This document shows positions 27,617 through 37,393 of a stretch of DNA of 64,000 nucleotides, one piece after another. Origin of the DNA: Ureibacillus composti. GTDB lineage: Bacteria; Bacillota; Bacilli; Bacillales_A; Planococcaceae. The stretch lies in NCBI GenBank assembly GCA_030348875.1, contig JAUCEP010000002.1:699001-763000 (forward strand). Direction: 5' to 3'. Below the pieces are notes generated by a model. It made no database searches. It worked only from the letters and a program-made list of their open reading frames with translations, and was not told the DNA's origin. The position numbers and the translations under genes are program-made. Position 1 is the first letter of the stretch. Each line of letters starts with the position of its first letter.

Positions 27617-29215
27617 ATGACAAAGTATATTTTTGTAACAGGTGGGGTTGTATCTTCTCTTGGAAAAGGGATTGTAGCGGCTTCTTTAGGACGTCTGTTA
27701 AAAAATAGAGGTTTACAAGTAACAATCCAAAAATTTGATCCGTATTTAAATATTGATCCAGGTACAATGAGTCCATATCAACATGGTGAAGTGTTCGTAA
27801 CAAATGATGGAGCAGAAGCAGACTTAGACTTAGGTCACTATGAGCGTTTTATCGATATTAACTTAGGAAAACATTCAACAGTAACTTCTGGTCGTGTTTA
27901 TCAATCCGTTCTAGCAAAAGAACGCCGAGGCGATTACAACGGGAAAACTGTTCAAGTAATTCCTCACGTAACAAATGAAATTAAAGACCGTATCCAACGT
28001 GCTGGACGTGAAACAAACGCAGATATCGTAATTACTGAAGTTGGTGGAACAGTAGGGGACATCGAAGGACTTCCATTCTTAGAAGCAATCCGCCAAATGA
28101 AATCAGATTTAGGACATAACAATGTTATGTATGTTCATTGTACGTTAATTCCTTACATTGCTGCTGCTGGAGAATTGAAAACAAAACCAACACAGCACTC
28201 TGTAAAAGAATTACGCTCATTAGGGATCCAACCCAACATTATTGTCGTTCGTACAGAGCAACCGGTTTCTGACGACATGAAAGATAAATTAGCATTATTC
28301 TGTGATGTAACGCCTCGTGATATTATCGAATCTCGTGATGCAGAACATCTTTATGAAGTGCCATTAAATCTTCATGCACAAGATTTCGATGATATCGTAT
28401 TAGAACATTTCCGTATTGATGCACCAGAAGCGAATATGTCTGATTGGAAAGAGCTTGTAGGTAAAGTGAAAAATCTTCAACACAAAACACGTATCGCTCT
28501 TGTTGGTAAATATGTAGAGCTTCCAGATGCTTATATTTCTGTTGTTGAAGCATTAAAACACGCTGGTTATGTATATGATTCAGATATCGAGGTAGATTGG
28601 ATTAATGCAGAACACGTAAACAATGAAAACGTAGCAGAACTATTAGGCACTGCTGATGGAATTTTAGTTCCTGGTGGATTCGGCGACCGTGGTATTGAAG
28701 GTAAGATTTCTGCAATTCAATATGCACGTGAAAATGACATTCCATTCCTAGGAATTTGTTTAGGTATGCAATTAGCTTCAATCGAATTTGCGCGCAACGT
28801 ATTAGGTTTAGAGGGAGCACATTCTACAGAATTAAATAAAGAAACGCCTTACCCAATCATCGACTTTTTACCAGATCAAAGCGATGATATCGACTTAGGT
28901 GGTACTTTACGTCTAGGTTTATATCCATGTAAATTAGTAGAAGGTTCTCGTGCTGCTGAAGCTTATAACGATGAATTAATTTATGAACGTCACCGTCACC
29001 GTTATGAATTTAATAATGAATTCCGTGAAGCAATGGAAGCGGAAGGTCTTGTATTCTCAGGAACAAGCCCAGACAATAAATTAGTTGAGATTATTGAATT
29101 GCCAGAGAAAAAATTCTTTGTGGCATGTCAGTTCCACCCAGAATTAATTTCTCGCCCACAACGCCCACAACCACTATTCCGTGAATTTGTAGGTGCAGCT
29201 TTTAATAATCAATAA
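27617..29215 (+). CDS. pyrG: CTP synthase
   Basis: A 532-residue enzyme that aminates UTP to CTP with glutamine. The N-terminal synthase domain begins [17 protein letters not shown]. The class I glutaminase domain has the nucleophilic Cys near residue 380 in [11 protein letters not shown] and the His/Glu of QFHPE near 514. AAGGAGG at 27601 precedes two ATGs: 27612 is followed at once by TAA, and 27617 starts the enzyme. That overlapping ATG-TAA-ATG might tune initiation. Expression is probably set by the leader attenuator. A strong terminator follows, then the second IS element. Confidence 0.97.
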   Translation: MTKYIFVTGGVVSSLGKGIVAASLGRLLKNRGLQVTIQKFDPYLNIDPGTMSPYQHGEVFVTNDGAEADLDLGHYERFIDINLGKHSTVTSGRVYQSVLAKERRGDYNGKTVQVIPHVTNEIKDRIQRAGRETNADIVITEVGGTVGDIEGLPFLEAIRQMKSDLGHNNVMYVHCTLIPYIAAAGELKTKPTQHSVKELRSLGIQPNIIVVRTEQPVSDDMKDKLALFCDVTPRDIIESRDAEHLYEVPLNLHAQDFDDIVLEHFRIDAPEANMSDWKELVGKVKNLQHKTRIALVGKYVELPDAYISVVEALKHAGYVYDSDIEVDWINAEHVNNENVAELLGTADGILVPGGFGDRGIEGKISAIQYARENDIPFLGICLGMQLASIEFARNVLGLEGAHSTELNKETPYPIIDFLPDQSDDIDLGGTLRLGLYPCKLVEGSRAAEAYNDELIYERHRHRYEFNNEFREAMEAEGLVFSGTSPDNKLVEIIELPEKKFFVACQFHPELISRPQRPQPLFREFVGAAFNNQ

Positions 29216-29299
29216 TATAAATGAAATTCAAATGGGTTCATTAGCACACGCGTTAGCCAAAATCTAGTTTGTGTCGCTAATCAACTCAATTAGAAATAG

Positions 29300-29343
29300 A
29301 AAAGGCAACTTGACGTCAATATTTGACGACAAGTTGCCTTTTT
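29300..29343 (+). terminator. Rho-independent terminator after pyrG
   Basis: AAAAGGCAACTTG pairs with CAAGTTGCCTTTTT, with inner CGTCA/TTGACG pairing. Confidence 0.9.
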
Positions 29344-29371
29344 ATCGATATTAGAGTGATGAAGTAAAAAT

Positions 29372-30745
29372 GGTTCTATAATATTTGTTGGGGTTTTACT
29401 ACAATTTTGAAAACAAAAAAGCACGTAACCACCGATTTCGATATACTTGAATTGACGAGAAACAAGCATTGAAAGGTGATACGTGCAATATGAATTTTAA
29501 CATGAATATTCCAGGATTAAAAGGTGTAACAGTTCATAAGATGGAGGAGTTTGGAGAACGTATTGCTTTATATGTTTCTCTTCCGAAGAAAGAACATCAG
29601 TGTCCTGTCTGTAATAAAATGACTTCTAAAATTCATGATTATCGAGTTCAAAAAATTAAGCATTTAAAATGGTTTGAAAGATTAACCATCCTTTTCTATA
29701 AACGCCGTCGTTATGTTTGTGAATGTGGAAAACGCTTCTCCGAAAAATCCCCTTTCGTGGATAAATATCAACGTTACTCAAAAGAATGGAATCAAGTGGT
29801 TGGAATCCGTTCAGTAAAAGCGAAGACGTTTAAGGAAACTGCAGAAGTCCTTGATACATCTAGTTCGACTGTCATTCGTCGTTTCAAAAGAGTTATAAAA
29901 GAACAGTTAAAAGAGGGTGTACATTTACCAAAATGTATCGCAATCGATGAATACAAAGGAGATACGGATGCAGGAACCTATCAACTAATCATTGCCAATG
30001 CCGAAACTCACGAACCAATTGATATTTTACCGAATCGCCGAAAAGAAACAATTAAAGATTATTTAATGAAATATGGAGCAGATGTAGAAGTTGTCGTAAT
30101 GGACATGAATCCGAGTTTTAAAGCAGCTGTTAGAAAAGCATTAAATCGCCCCATCATTATTGCAGATCGATTCCATTATTGTCGCTACATTTATTGGGCC
30201 CTAGATGAGGTACGCCGTAAAGTGCAGAAGGATTGGCATCCATATGATCGAAAAAAGTGCAAAAAAATGCGCCATGTTTTATATAAACGTTTTGACAAGT
30301 TAACGGAAAAGAATAAATGGTATTTAAATCGCTATACAAGGATGTCTAAGGAATTAAAAGAAGCATATGAACTGAAAGAAGCCTATTGTGAATGGTTTGA
30401 TTGGGCAAAAACGGCTAATAATATAGCAGAAGTAAAAAATAGATTAGAAGCTTATTACCGTAAGGTAGAAGAAGCAAATATCCCAGCATTTTTAAAAGCG
30501 ATTCAAACTTTTAAGAATTGGCAAGTAGAGATCTTGAATAGTTTTAGTTTTGGTTATTCAAATGGATTTTTAGAGGGAATTAATAATAAATCGAAGGTAA
30601 TGAAGCGTAATGCTTATGGTTTCAGGAGTTTTAAGCATTTTAAAGCGAAGATTTTATTGAATGATTTATATAAAGAAATCGGTGTTCATTTAGGTTAATT
30701 AGGGTGACGTGCAAAACACATCACCCCAACATTTGACTAAGAACC
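29372..30745 (+). mobile_element. ISL3-family insertion sequence, copy 2 (1374 bp)
   Basis: The ends are the same as in copy 1. The 8-bp target duplication GTAAAAAT lies at 29364-29371 and 30746-30753. It sits between pyrG and ywjG without breaking a gene. From 30072 to the right end it equals copy 1 except at 30626 (G for A); upstream the two differ at many positions. Confidence 0.95.
29490..30698 (+). CDS. ISL3-family transposase, copy 2
   Basis: A 402-residue intact transposase. The N-terminal half differs from copy 1 at a scatter of residues (GLKGVTVHKMEEFGE against GLKDVTIHKVEEIGE), while the C-terminal half is the same protein. Zinc-finger cysteines (CPVCNK, CECGKRF) and the acidic core residues are conserved. 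GAAAGGTGA at 29471-29479 precedes ATG 29490. An in-frame TTG at 29469 is less likely. Confidence 0.9.
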   Translation: MNFNMNIPGLKGVTVHKMEEFGERIALYVSLPKKEHQCPVCNKMTSKIHDYRVQKIKHLKWFERLTILFYKRRRYVCECGKRFSEKSPFVDKYQRYSKEWNQVVGIRSVKAKTFKETAEVLDTSSSTVIRRFKRVIKEQLKEGVHLPKCIAIDEYKGDTDAGTYQLIIANAETHEPIDILPNRRKETIKDYLMKYGADVEVVVMDMNPSFKAAVRKALNRPIIIADRFHYCRYIYWALDEVRRKVQKDWHPYDRKKCKKMRHVLYKRFDKLTEKNKWYLNRYTRMSKELKEAYELKEAYCEWFDWAKTANNIAEVKNRLEAYYRKVEEANIPAFLKAIQTFKNWQVEILNSFSFGYSNGFLEGINNKSKVMKRNAYGFRSFKHFKAKILLNDLYKEIGVHLG

Positions 30746-30781
30746 GTAAAAATAAGTAAGAAAGCCATTTAAAAGAATACG

Positions 30782-31318
30782 CTATTCTAATTCATCATCA
30801 TCTGAAATCATTTCATCGTAGCTCATTTTGATTGCTTCATAAATGAAAAGGGCAGCCATTAAATGAGGAATGACAATTCGTTCACCCAATTTAGTTGGAT
30901 GAGGTAAAATACCACCACGAATTTTCATAGAAATATACGTATAAGCAAGTTCACTTAGTTGATTTGATTCACCTGAAGGTTCACTTGCTATTACAGCAAA
31001 CGGAATGAATTCATCATATAACTTTTTGGCTAATGAAATTGCATCCTGATGATCACTATTTCGCGTAAATATACAAACGCGGTCAACATCAGTAATCAAT
31101 GTATCTGGTGTCCATTTTGCAAGTTTAGAAAACGGCTCTGCACCAAATAAAGCATTTAATTCTACCGCTTGAAGTTCGTCAAAACATGCGAAATAAATAG
31201 TTCCTTGTCCAATGGCAGCTTGTGCAAGTAATCTTGCTGTCTCTTCTATTGCTTCTTCTTCGCTTTGGACAATTCTTTGAAATAGACCATTTAATTGGGT
31301 TGTAAGTATTTTAGACAT
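30782..31318 (-). CDS. ywjG: DUF2529 family protein (YwjG)
   Basis: A 178-residue protein like Bacillus YwjG (DUF2529), a family with a SIS-like sugar-phosphate isomerase fold but no proven function. GQGTIYFACFDELQAVE and IVIPHLMAALFIYEAIK are typical. An acidic tail SDDDELE ends it. A GGTGGAAC-type ribosome site lies upstream on the minus strand. It is divergent from spo0F, as in B. subtilis. IS copy 2 lies just beyond its 3' end, so its own terminator is not obvious. Confidence 0.8.
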   Translation of the reverse strand: MSKILTTQLNGLFQRIVQSEEEAIEETARLLAQAAIGQGTIYFACFDELQAVELNALFGAEPFSKLAKWTPDTLITDVDRVCIFTRNSDHQDAISLAKKLYDEFIPFAVIASEPSGESNQLSELAYTYISMKIRGGILPHPTKLGERIVIPHLMAALFIYEAIKMSYDEMISDDDELE

Positions 31319-31765
31319 AGTTCCACCTCATTTGTATTATAAGTTTGATATAATACAAATGTAAAATAAGAACATTTTATCTTCATTCAATTAAATTTTT
31401 TGTAACGAAAGCAAAGTAAGGTGTCTAGGAAATTCCCGTCTCCATTTTTAGTCAATGTGAATGAAGAGATCCTCAGGCGAATCATGCAATTTTGTTTGGA
31501 ATTATATAGTTGAGATTGGCTGAAATGTCGATTCTATGATAAAGGCCAACTTGATCTTGGCTGTATAAGAACGCATTATTCCCTGTGCACATACTACATT
31601 ACCGACACAGGCTAAAAGTACAATTCAAATATCGCACGTAAAAACGTCGAGGTTATTTGATAATTAGATAAAGGGTTTTTCCTTACAAACAGCGAAATAT
31701 ATGTTTAGAAAATGGAAAAAATGGGAAGTGTTTTTCTAACTAAGGGGATTAAGGGGTAAAAAGCT
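31319..31765 (+). promoter_or_regulatory. ywjG/spo0F divergent region with candidate sigma H promoter
   Basis: A 447-bp gap without a gene. AAAGGGTTT (about 31670) and AGCGAAATA (about 31692), 12 bases apart, resemble a sigma H promoter, which spo0F uses in B. subtilis. TGTCGAT near 31527 is one base off a Spo0A box. CCTGTG/CACAGG (about 31584-31612) forms a small hairpin. All are motif-level suggestions. Confidence 0.35.
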
Positions 31766-32125
31766 GTGGAAAAAATACTAATAGTAGATGATCAAAAAGG
31801 AATTCAACTTTTATTACAAGAAGTCTTTAAAAAAGAAGGTTATAAAACATTATTAGCTTCTACGGGTGTTGAAGCAATTAGACTACTTGAGACGGATCGT
31901 GTTGGTTGCGTTTTACTAGATATGAAAATACCAGGCATGAATGGTATTGAAATTTTAAAGCGTATGAAAGATATGAATATTCATTTACCTATTTTTATGA
32001 TGACTGCTTTTGGTGATGAGGAATTAATGAATCAAGCCTATGAGTTAGGTGTTTCAAAGTTTTTTACTAAGCCATTTAATATTTTTGATGTTCGTGATGA
32101 AGTGAAAGCAGCAATGGCGAAATAA
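31766..32125 (+). CDS. spo0F: Sporulation response regulator Spo0F
   Basis: A 119-residue single-domain receiver in the phosphorelay that starts sporulation: kinases phosphorylate it, and Spo0B moves the phosphate on to Spo0A. The acid pocket is Asp8-Asp9 in ILIVDDQKG, the phosphorylated residue is Asp52 in LLDMKIPGMNG, Thr80 is in FMMTAFG, and Lys102 is in FFTKPFN. There is no output domain. The start is GTG 31766 after AAGGGG. The downstream gap holds a tandem repeat array ending in a terminator, which would end spo0F transcripts. Confidence 0.93.
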   Translation: MEKILIVDDQKGIQLLLQEVFKKEGYKTLLASTGVEAIRLLETDRVGCVLLDMKIPGMNGIEILKRMKDMNIHLPIFMMTAFGDEELMNQAYELGVSKFFTKPFNIFDVRDEVKAAMAK

Positions 32126-32189
32126 TTACAGCTCTTATACTTTCTTTTTTAATACTTTCAAAAGGTTCAGTAAGGTCAGACGTCTCGTT

Positions 32190-32700
32190 AAAAAGAGATG
32201 AGTCTACTTGAGAGACTGAATTATAGTGACAAAAAGGAATTATTATACATTTGCCTTACTATAAAGGGATTTTGAGCCTGTCGTATTTAGGCTTTCGCCG
32301 CAGAAAAGAGAGGAGTCACTTGAGTGACTCGATAAGAATAAAAGCTTCGCAGAATAGGATTCATAATCATTTACCTTACGTATTGAGTTGTTTTTGCGGC
32401 TGTCGCTTTTGGCTTTCGCCGCAGAAAAGAGAGGAGTCACTTGAGTGACTCTTGCTGGATAGTAGGTACGCAGAACGGGATAAATAATCATTTGCACTTA
32501 CGTATTAAGTTGTTGTTTTGCGCCTGTCGTTGCTCTTTCGGCGCAGAAAAGAGAGGAGTCACTTGAGTGACTCTTGATAGAGAGTGGGTACGCAGAACGG
32601 GATTAATACTCATTTGCCTTACGTATTAAGTGTTTTGCGGCTGTCGCTATGGCTTTCGCCGCAGAAAAGAGAGGAGTCACTTGAGTGACTCCTCTCTTTT
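32190..32700 (+). repeat. Tandem array of about 120-bp hairpin units
   Basis: Four good units and one decayed unit share the order: CATTTGCCTTACGTATTAAG, a GC-rich hairpin (GCGGC..GCCGC), GCAGAAAAGAGAG, then the palindrome GAGTCACTTGAGTGACTC. The palindromes start at 32200 (decayed), 32313, 32434, 32556 and 32674, a spacing of 113-122. The third full unit has GCGCC..GGCGC in place of GCGGC..GCCGC, so both arms changed together. The last unit alone completes a full terminator. No protein frame runs through it. Confidence 0.85.
32664..32700 (+). terminator. Terminator formed by the last array unit
   Basis: AAAAGAGAGGAGTCACT pairs with AGTGACTCCTCTCTTTT, then further T. The other units have the same 5' arm but lack the 3' arm CTCTCTTTT. 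Confidence 0.85.
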
Positions 32701-32709
32701 TGCTATGAT
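32681..32709 (+). promoter_or_regulatory. fbaA promoter inside the last array unit
   Basis: TTGAGT (32681-32686), within the palindrome, and TATGAT (32704-32709) have a 17-base spacer. Promoter and terminator therefore overlap. Earlier units keep TTGAGT but have no -10 at that distance. Confidence 0.5.
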
Positions 32710-32763
32710 GATATGGAATATTTATGATTTTCAACTTAATTCATCCTGAGGAGGATTTTAATA

Positions 32764-33618
32764 ATGCCGTTAGTATCGATGAAAGAAATGTTAGAAAAAG
32801 CAAAGGCTGAAAAATACGCAGTAGGTCAATTTAATATTAATAACCTAGAATTTACTCAAGCGATTTTATTAGCAGCTGAAGAGGAAAAGTCTCCTGTAAT
32901 TCTTGGAGTTTCTGAAGGTGCAGGTAAATATATGGGCGGATTTGTGGCTGTTGTTCATATGGTTAAAGGTTTAATGGAAAGTTATAAAATCACAGTTCCA
33001 GTAGCAATTCATTTAGACCATGGTTCAAGCTTTGAAAAATGTAAAGAAGCAGTTGATGCTGGTTTCACTTCTGTCATGATTGATGCTTCTCACCATCCAT
33101 TTGAAGAAAACGTTAAACTAACAAATCAAGTAGTGGAATACGCACATTCAAAAGGTGTTTCAGTTGAAGCTGAGCTAGGTACTGTTGGTGGAGATGAAGA
33201 TGGTGTTACAGGTGGTATCATCTATGCTGATCCACAAGAATGTAAAGCATTAGTTGAACAAACTGAAATTGATTGCTTAGCGCCAGCATTAGGTTCTGTT
33301 CACGGTCCTTACAAAGGTGAACCAAATCTTGGGTTCAAAGAGATGGAGGAAATCTCTAATCTTGCAAACCTTCCACTTGTATTACATGGTGGGACAGGTA
33401 TTCCAACGAAAGATATTCAACGTTCTATTTCTTTAGGAACAGCGAAAATTAACGTAAATACTGAAAATCAAATTTCAGCAACAAGAGTAATTCGTGAAAT
33501 TTTAGACAATGACAAAAAAGTTTATGACCCACGTAAATATTTAGGGCCAGCACGCGAAGCAATTAAAGAAACTGTAATTGGTAAAATGCGTGAATTTGGA
33601 AGTTCTCAAAAAGCTTAA
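32764..33618 (+). CDS. fbaA: Class II fructose-bisphosphate aldolase
   Basis: A 284-residue zinc-dependent aldolase that splits fructose 1,6-bisphosphate into dihydroxyacetone phosphate and glyceraldehyde 3-phosphate. [11 protein letters not shown] carries the zinc His and catalytic Asp near residue 84. GTVGGDEDG and LHGGTGIP bind substrate and metal, and NVNTENQ is the phosphate loop. GAGGAGG precedes the ATG. The gene sits between the repeat array and a second structured element, with transaldolase and glpX downstream, a central carbon neighbourhood shared with B. subtilis. Confidence 0.96.
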   Translation: MPLVSMKEMLEKAKAEKYAVGQFNINNLEFTQAILLAAEEEKSPVILGVSEGAGKYMGGFVAVVHMVKGLMESYKITVPVAIHLDHGSSFEKCKEAVDAGFTSVMIDASHHPFEENVKLTNQVVEYAHSKGVSVEAELGTVGGDEDGVTGGIIYADPQECKALVEQTEIDCLAPALGSVHGPYKGEPNLGFKEMEEISNLANLPLVLHGGTGIPTKDIQRSISLGTAKINVNTENQISATRVIREILDNDKKVYDPRKYLGPAREAIKETVIGKMREFGSSQKA

Positions 33619-33660
33619 TACTTTAAAATATAAGAAAGCAGTAGCTTAAGTGTATTGGAA

Positions 33661-33697
33661 ACTTAATAAGTTGGGGCTAAACCCCAACTTATTAAGT
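33661..33697 (+). terminator. Perfect 16-bp hairpin after fbaA
   Basis: ACTTAATAAGTTGGGG pairs perfectly with CCCCAACTTATTAAGT around CTAAA. No T-run follows, so it may protect the 3' end or be the edge of the adjacent repeat rather than terminate. Confidence 0.6.
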
Positions 33698-33900
33698 TAA
33701 AGCCTCCGGCGGATGCCACAGATTTTTAAAGGAAATGAAAGAGGAAGTTAGCCTAAGAGCGTCACATCGTGTGACAACGGCTAACTGACCTGCATCGTGC
33801 AGGCCTCAAGCTCGATAAAATCTGGGCGCATATGTTTTGACTGTGACGAAAGCTTAGCGACAGTCACAAATACGCCAAGGCGAATTTGATTAGATTTATA
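33698..33900 (+). repeat. Multi-hairpin intergenic element behind fbaA
   Basis: About 200 bp packed with nested stems: GTTAGCC/GGCTAAC enclosing GTCACA-TCG-TGTGAC; CCTGCA-TCG-TGCAGG; GACTGT/ACAGTC; GGCG/CGCC; AAATCT/AGATTT. It starts GCCTCCGGCGGATGCCACAG. From memory, similar blocks recur in Lysinibacillus and other Bacillaceae intergenic regions, but I cannot search. A piece like its 3' hairpin lies behind speB. It may be a mobile repeat or a structured RNA. Confidence 0.6.
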
Positions 33901-33958
33901 CAACCGTAGACAATCTAATATTTCACTGCTTTTCTTGAGTCAAATAATGATTTCGGAG

Positions 33959-33993
33959 GAGAAGTGTCGGATTGTTTCAAATCCACCTTCTCT
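33959..33993 (+). promoter_or_regulatory. Leader hairpin before transaldolase
   Basis: GAGAAG..GGATT pairs with AATCC..CTTCTC. No T-run follows. A GGAGG just before it could act as a ribosome site for a short in-frame extension, but the true gene starts at 34049. Confidence 0.35.
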
Positions 33994-34048
33994 TCACTTG
34001 TATATAGACAACATTTTTAAAAATATTGATGTACCGGAGGAAAACATA

Positions 34049-34699
34049 ATGAAATTTTTTATTGATACAGCTAATTTTGATGAAATTAAAGAAGCACATT
34101 CTTGGGGAATTATCTCAGGTGTAACAACTAATCCATCGTTAGTTGCAAAAGAAGAAAAAATCTCATTCCACGATCGTCTTCGTGAAATTGCTGAGTTAGT
34201 CGATGGATCTGTAAGTGGGGAAGTTATTTCATTAGATGCTGAAGGTATGATTAAAGAAGGTTTAGAACTAGCTGCAATTGCTCCCAATATTACAGTGAAA
34301 TTACCGATGACTCCGGATGGTTTGAAAGCTTGTAAATTCTTTTCTGAAAAAGGAATTAAAACAAATGTAACGCTTATTTTTAGTGCAAATCAAGCACTTA
34401 TGGCAGCTCGTGCAGGTGCAACATATGTATCACCATTTGTTGGACGTTTAGATGATATCGGTTACAACGGTGTCGACTTAATTTCAACAATTGCAGATAT
34501 TTTCACAATTCATGATATTAAATCTGAAATTATTGCAGCTTCAATTCGTCATCCACAACATATTACTGAAGTTGCCTTAGCAGGTGCACATATCTCCACA
34601 ACGCCGTTCAAAGTATTAAAGCAACTATTTAGTCATCCTTTAACTGATAAAGGGATTGAAGGATTCCTAGCAGATTGGAAAAAGCGTCAAGAACAATAA
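34049..34699 (+). CDS. fsa: Transaldolase / fructose-6-phosphate aldolase family
   Basis: A 216-residue short transaldolase (TalC/FSA type; YwjH in B. subtilis). It probably moves the dihydroxyacetone unit between sugar phosphates in the pentose phosphate route. The Schiff-base Lys is in [11 protein letters not shown] near residue 86. [10 protein letters not shown] near the start and [12 protein letters not shown] are family motifs. GGAGG lies eight bases before ATG 34049. The frame is open back to 33935, but that part is unlike the family. FSA and transaldolase activity are hard to tell apart by sequence. Confidence 0.9.
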   Translation: MKFFIDTANFDEIKEAHSWGIISGVTTNPSLVAKEEKISFHDRLREIAELVDGSVSGEVISLDAEGMIKEGLELAAIAPNITVKLPMTPDGLKACKFFSEKGIKTNVTLIFSANQALMAARAGATYVSPFVGRLDDIGYNGVDLISTIADIFTIHDIKSEIIAASIRHPQHITEVALAGAHISTTPFKVLKQLFSHPLTDKGIEGFLADWKKRQEQ

Positions 34700-34850
34700 T
34701 CCACTATATGGAATATTCCCTAAAAACCTATCTAAAAATGGAATAGGTAATCGGTGAATAAATTCTATCAGGTTGATGAGAATGTAAATACAACGAAGTA
34801 TTCTTTCGGCATCGTAAGATCAGTGGGAAATGTAATAGCTCTTTGCCATG

Positions 34851-34878
34851 AAAAGTAAAGTTCAGTGAGTTACTTTTT
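34851..34878 (+). terminator. Terminator after transaldolase
   Basis: AAAAGTAA pairs with TTACTTTTTT. The rest of the 357-bp gap up to murAB holds no gene or other clear signal. Confidence 0.6.
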
Positions 34879-35056
34879 TACATTTTCACGCTTAAAGACA
34901 CAAGAAATTGGGAAGTCGAATAGTAATAGAACATACAAAATCATTGATGTAAAATTTTCGCAAAAATTCCACATCCTGAATTGAAAGAAAAATAATAGAT
35001 GGAAGCGAAATTGACAATACTAAATGAAACTTTCCAATCATAAGGGAGAACGCGTT

Positions 35057-36337
35057 ATGGATGTTTATAAAATCATTGGCGAAAATCGTCTTGAAGGTAC
35101 GGTAAAAGTTAGCGGAGCCAAAAATAGTGCAGTTGCTTTAATTCCAGCGTCAATCCTAGCGAATTCTTCAGTGACAATTGGTGGTATACCAGAGATTTCT
35201 GATGCTTGGACGTTAAAAGCATTACTAGAAGAAATTGGCGGCGAAGTTACTTTTGAAAATGGTCAAATGACGATCGATCCGACGAACATGGTTGCGATTC
35301 CTTTACCAAACGGTAATGTCAAAAAACTGCGTGCATCTTATTATTTAATGGGTGCGATGTTGGGGCGTTTTAAAAATGCAGTGATTGGGTTACCAGGTGG
35401 ATGCTTTTTAGGTCCACGTCCGATTGATCAACATATTAAAGGTTTCGAAGCACTCGGAGCAAAAGTAACAAACGAGCATGGTGCAATTTATCTTCGCGCC
35501 GAGGAATTAATCGGTGCAAAAATTTATTTAGACGTAGCAAGTGTTGGGGCTACGATTAATATTATGTTAGCAGCGGTGCGTGCAAAAGGACGTACAGTAA
35601 TTGAAAATGCCGCAAAAGAACCGGAAATCATTGATGTTGCCACATTATTAACGAATATGGGGGCAAACATTAAAGGTGCTGGAACAAGTGTTATTCGTAT
35701 AGAAGGTGTAGATGAATTACACGGTACTAAACATACAATTATTCCTGATCGAATTGAAGCAGCAACATTTATGATTATGGCTGCCGCTATAGGTAATGGA
35801 GTTACAATTGATAATATTATTCCATTCCACCTTGAAGCCGTAACAGCAAAACTACGTGAAATGGGTGTCAAAGTCCAAGAGGGCGAAGAAAGTATTTTTA
35901 TCTCTAGAACGGATTCGCTACAAGCCGTTGATGTAAAGACCCTTGTTTACCCAGGGTTCCCCACAGATGTTCAACAACCACTTTCCGTTTTAATGACACA
36001 AGCAGTAGGTGCTTCAAAGGTAACTGACACTATATATTCTGCCCGTTTCAAACATATTGATGAATTACGCCGCATGAATGCAAGTGCAAGAGTGGAAGGG
36101 AATACAGCTATTATTCAAGGGCCGACAAAACTTCATGGATCCAAAGTGACTGCAACAGATCTTCGTGCAGGTGCGGCACTTGTTCTTGCAGGACTTATTG
36201 CAGAGGGCGAAACAGAAATACAAGATATCCATCATATTGAGCGTGGCTATAGTTCGTTAATCGATAAACTATGTGCATTAGGTGCTAATATTCGTAAAGA
36301 AACAATCACTGTAAGCTCGGCTGATAAAACAGAATAA
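35057..36337 (+). CDS. murAB: UDP-N-acetylglucosamine 1-carboxyvinyltransferase 2
   Basis: A 426-residue MurA that transfers enolpyruvate to UDP-GlcNAc, the first committed step of peptidoglycan synthesis and the fosfomycin target. The active Cys is near residue 116 in [20 protein letters not shown] near the start binds substrate, and NMLAAVRA-type helices complete the domain. AAGGGAG precedes ATG 35057; ATG 35024 lies farther upstream without a site. Low-GC Gram-positives have two MurA forms. This one sits beside fbaA and glpX, like B. subtilis MurAB (MurZ); the other lies at 61669. Confidence 0.94.
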   Translation: MDVYKIIGENRLEGTVKVSGAKNSAVALIPASILANSSVTIGGIPEISDAWTLKALLEEIGGEVTFENGQMTIDPTNMVAIPLPNGNVKKLRASYYLMGAMLGRFKNAVIGLPGGCFLGPRPIDQHIKGFEALGAKVTNEHGAIYLRAEELIGAKIYLDVASVGATINIMLAAVRAKGRTVIENAAKEPEIIDVATLLTNMGANIKGAGTSVIRIEGVDELHGTKHTIIPDRIEAATFMIMAAAIGNGVTIDNIIPFHLEAVTAKLREMGVKVQEGEESIFISRTDSLQAVDVKTLVYPGFPTDVQQPLSVLMTQAVGASKVTDTIYSARFKHIDELRRMNASARVEGNTAIIQGPTKLHGSKVTATDLRAGAALVLAGLIAEGETEIQDIHHIERGYSSLIDKLCALGANIRKETITVSSADKTE

Positions 36338-36430
36338 ATACTAAAAAACATATTGATAAATTTATGGTACAATGTTATTACATGTACATGAAAGATTCGG
36401 TTTACCGAATGCAGGAGGCAATGAGGAACA

Positions 36431-37393
36431 ATGGAACGTAGTTTAACTATGGAAGTAATCCGCGTAACAGAGGCAGCAGCAATCGCTTCAGCGAAATGGA
36501 TGGGACTAGGATTAAAAGAAGAAGCAGATGACGCAGCAACGACAGCAATGCGTGCCCTATTTGATACAATTCCAATGCACGGAACAGTTGTAATTGGTGA
36601 AGGTGAAATGGATGAAGCACCAATGCTTTATATCGGTGAAGAATTAGGGTTACGTAATGGTGGACCAAGTGTTGATATTGCAGTAGATCCACTAGAAGGA
36701 ACAAATATTGTGGCTAAAGGTACAAATGGTGCAATTACAGTTCTAGCAATTGCAGACAGAGGAAATCTTTTAAATGCACCAGATATGTATATGGAAAAAT
36801 TAGCAGTTGGTCCTGAAAGTAAAGGTTTGGTTGATATTAACAAATCAGTAACGGAAAATTTACACGCAGTTGCTAAAGCGAAAAATAAAGATATTTCAGA
36901 TGTAGTGGCTATTCTTTTAGATCGTCCACGCCATCAAAAAATTGTTGATGAAATTCGTGCAGCAGGTGCCCGTATTAAATTTATCCAAGACGGTGACGTT
37001 AACGCAGCAATCAGTACTGCATTCGATGAAACTGGTATTGATATTATGTTCGGTACAGGTGGTGCACCAGAAGGCGTTATTTCTGCTGTTGCTTTAAAAT
37101 GTCTAGGCGGAGATTTCCAAGCAAGATTAATCCCTGAAGATGAAGCACAAGAACTACGTTGTGAAAAAATGGGCATAGATGTAAATCAAGTACTATACTT
37201 AGAAGACCTAGTAAAAGGTGACGATGCAATATTTGCAGCTACTGCAGTTACTGATAGCGAATTATTAAGAGGTGTGCAATATAAAGGTGAGTATTGTTTA
37301 ACACACTCTGTAGTAATGCGTGCAAAAACAGGTACGGTTCGCTTTATTGAAGGTCGTCATAGCATCGAGAAAAAACCTCGATATGTAAAATAA
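36431..37393 (+). CDS. glpX: Class II fructose-1,6-bisphosphatase
   Basis: A 320-residue metal-dependent phosphatase used in gluconeogenesis. GEGEMDEAP and DPLEGTN (near residue 84) bind metal. [14 protein letters not shown] [10 protein letters not shown] follows, and the chain ends [10 protein letters not shown]. It matches Bacillus GlpX (YwjI) closely. AGGAGG lies 12 bases before ATG 36431; another ATG at 36421 is out of frame. B. subtilis also has a class III enzyme (Fbp), which cannot be checked here. The gene is followed by a 353-bp gap with two hairpins. Confidence 0.93.
   Translation: MERSLTMEVIRVTEAAAIASAKWMGLGLKEEADDAATTAMRALFDTIPMHGTVVIGEGEMDEAPMLYIGEELGLRNGGPSVDIAVDPLEGTNIVAKGTNGAITVLAIADRGNLLNAPDMYMEKLAVGPESKGLVDINKSVTENLHAVAKAKNKDISDVVAILLDRPRHQKIVDEIRAAGARIKFIQDGDVNAAISTAFDETGIDIMFGTGGAPEGVISAVALKCLGGDFQARLIPEDEAQELRCEKMGIDVNQVLYLEDLVKGDDAIFAATAVTDSELLRGVQYKGEYCLTHSVVMRAKTGTVRFIEGRHSIEKKPRYVK

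Noticed and set aside
32243..32497. Open frames on both strands inside the repeat array
   Set aside because: They follow the repeat structure, have no ribosome site and match no family.
32190..32700. CRISPR array
   Set aside because: Units are about 120 bp and nearly alike along their length; there are no short repeats with unique spacers and no cas genes.
33935..34048. N-terminal extension of transaldolase
   Set aside because: The extension is unlike the family, covers a leader hairpin, and GGAGG is best placed for ATG 34049.
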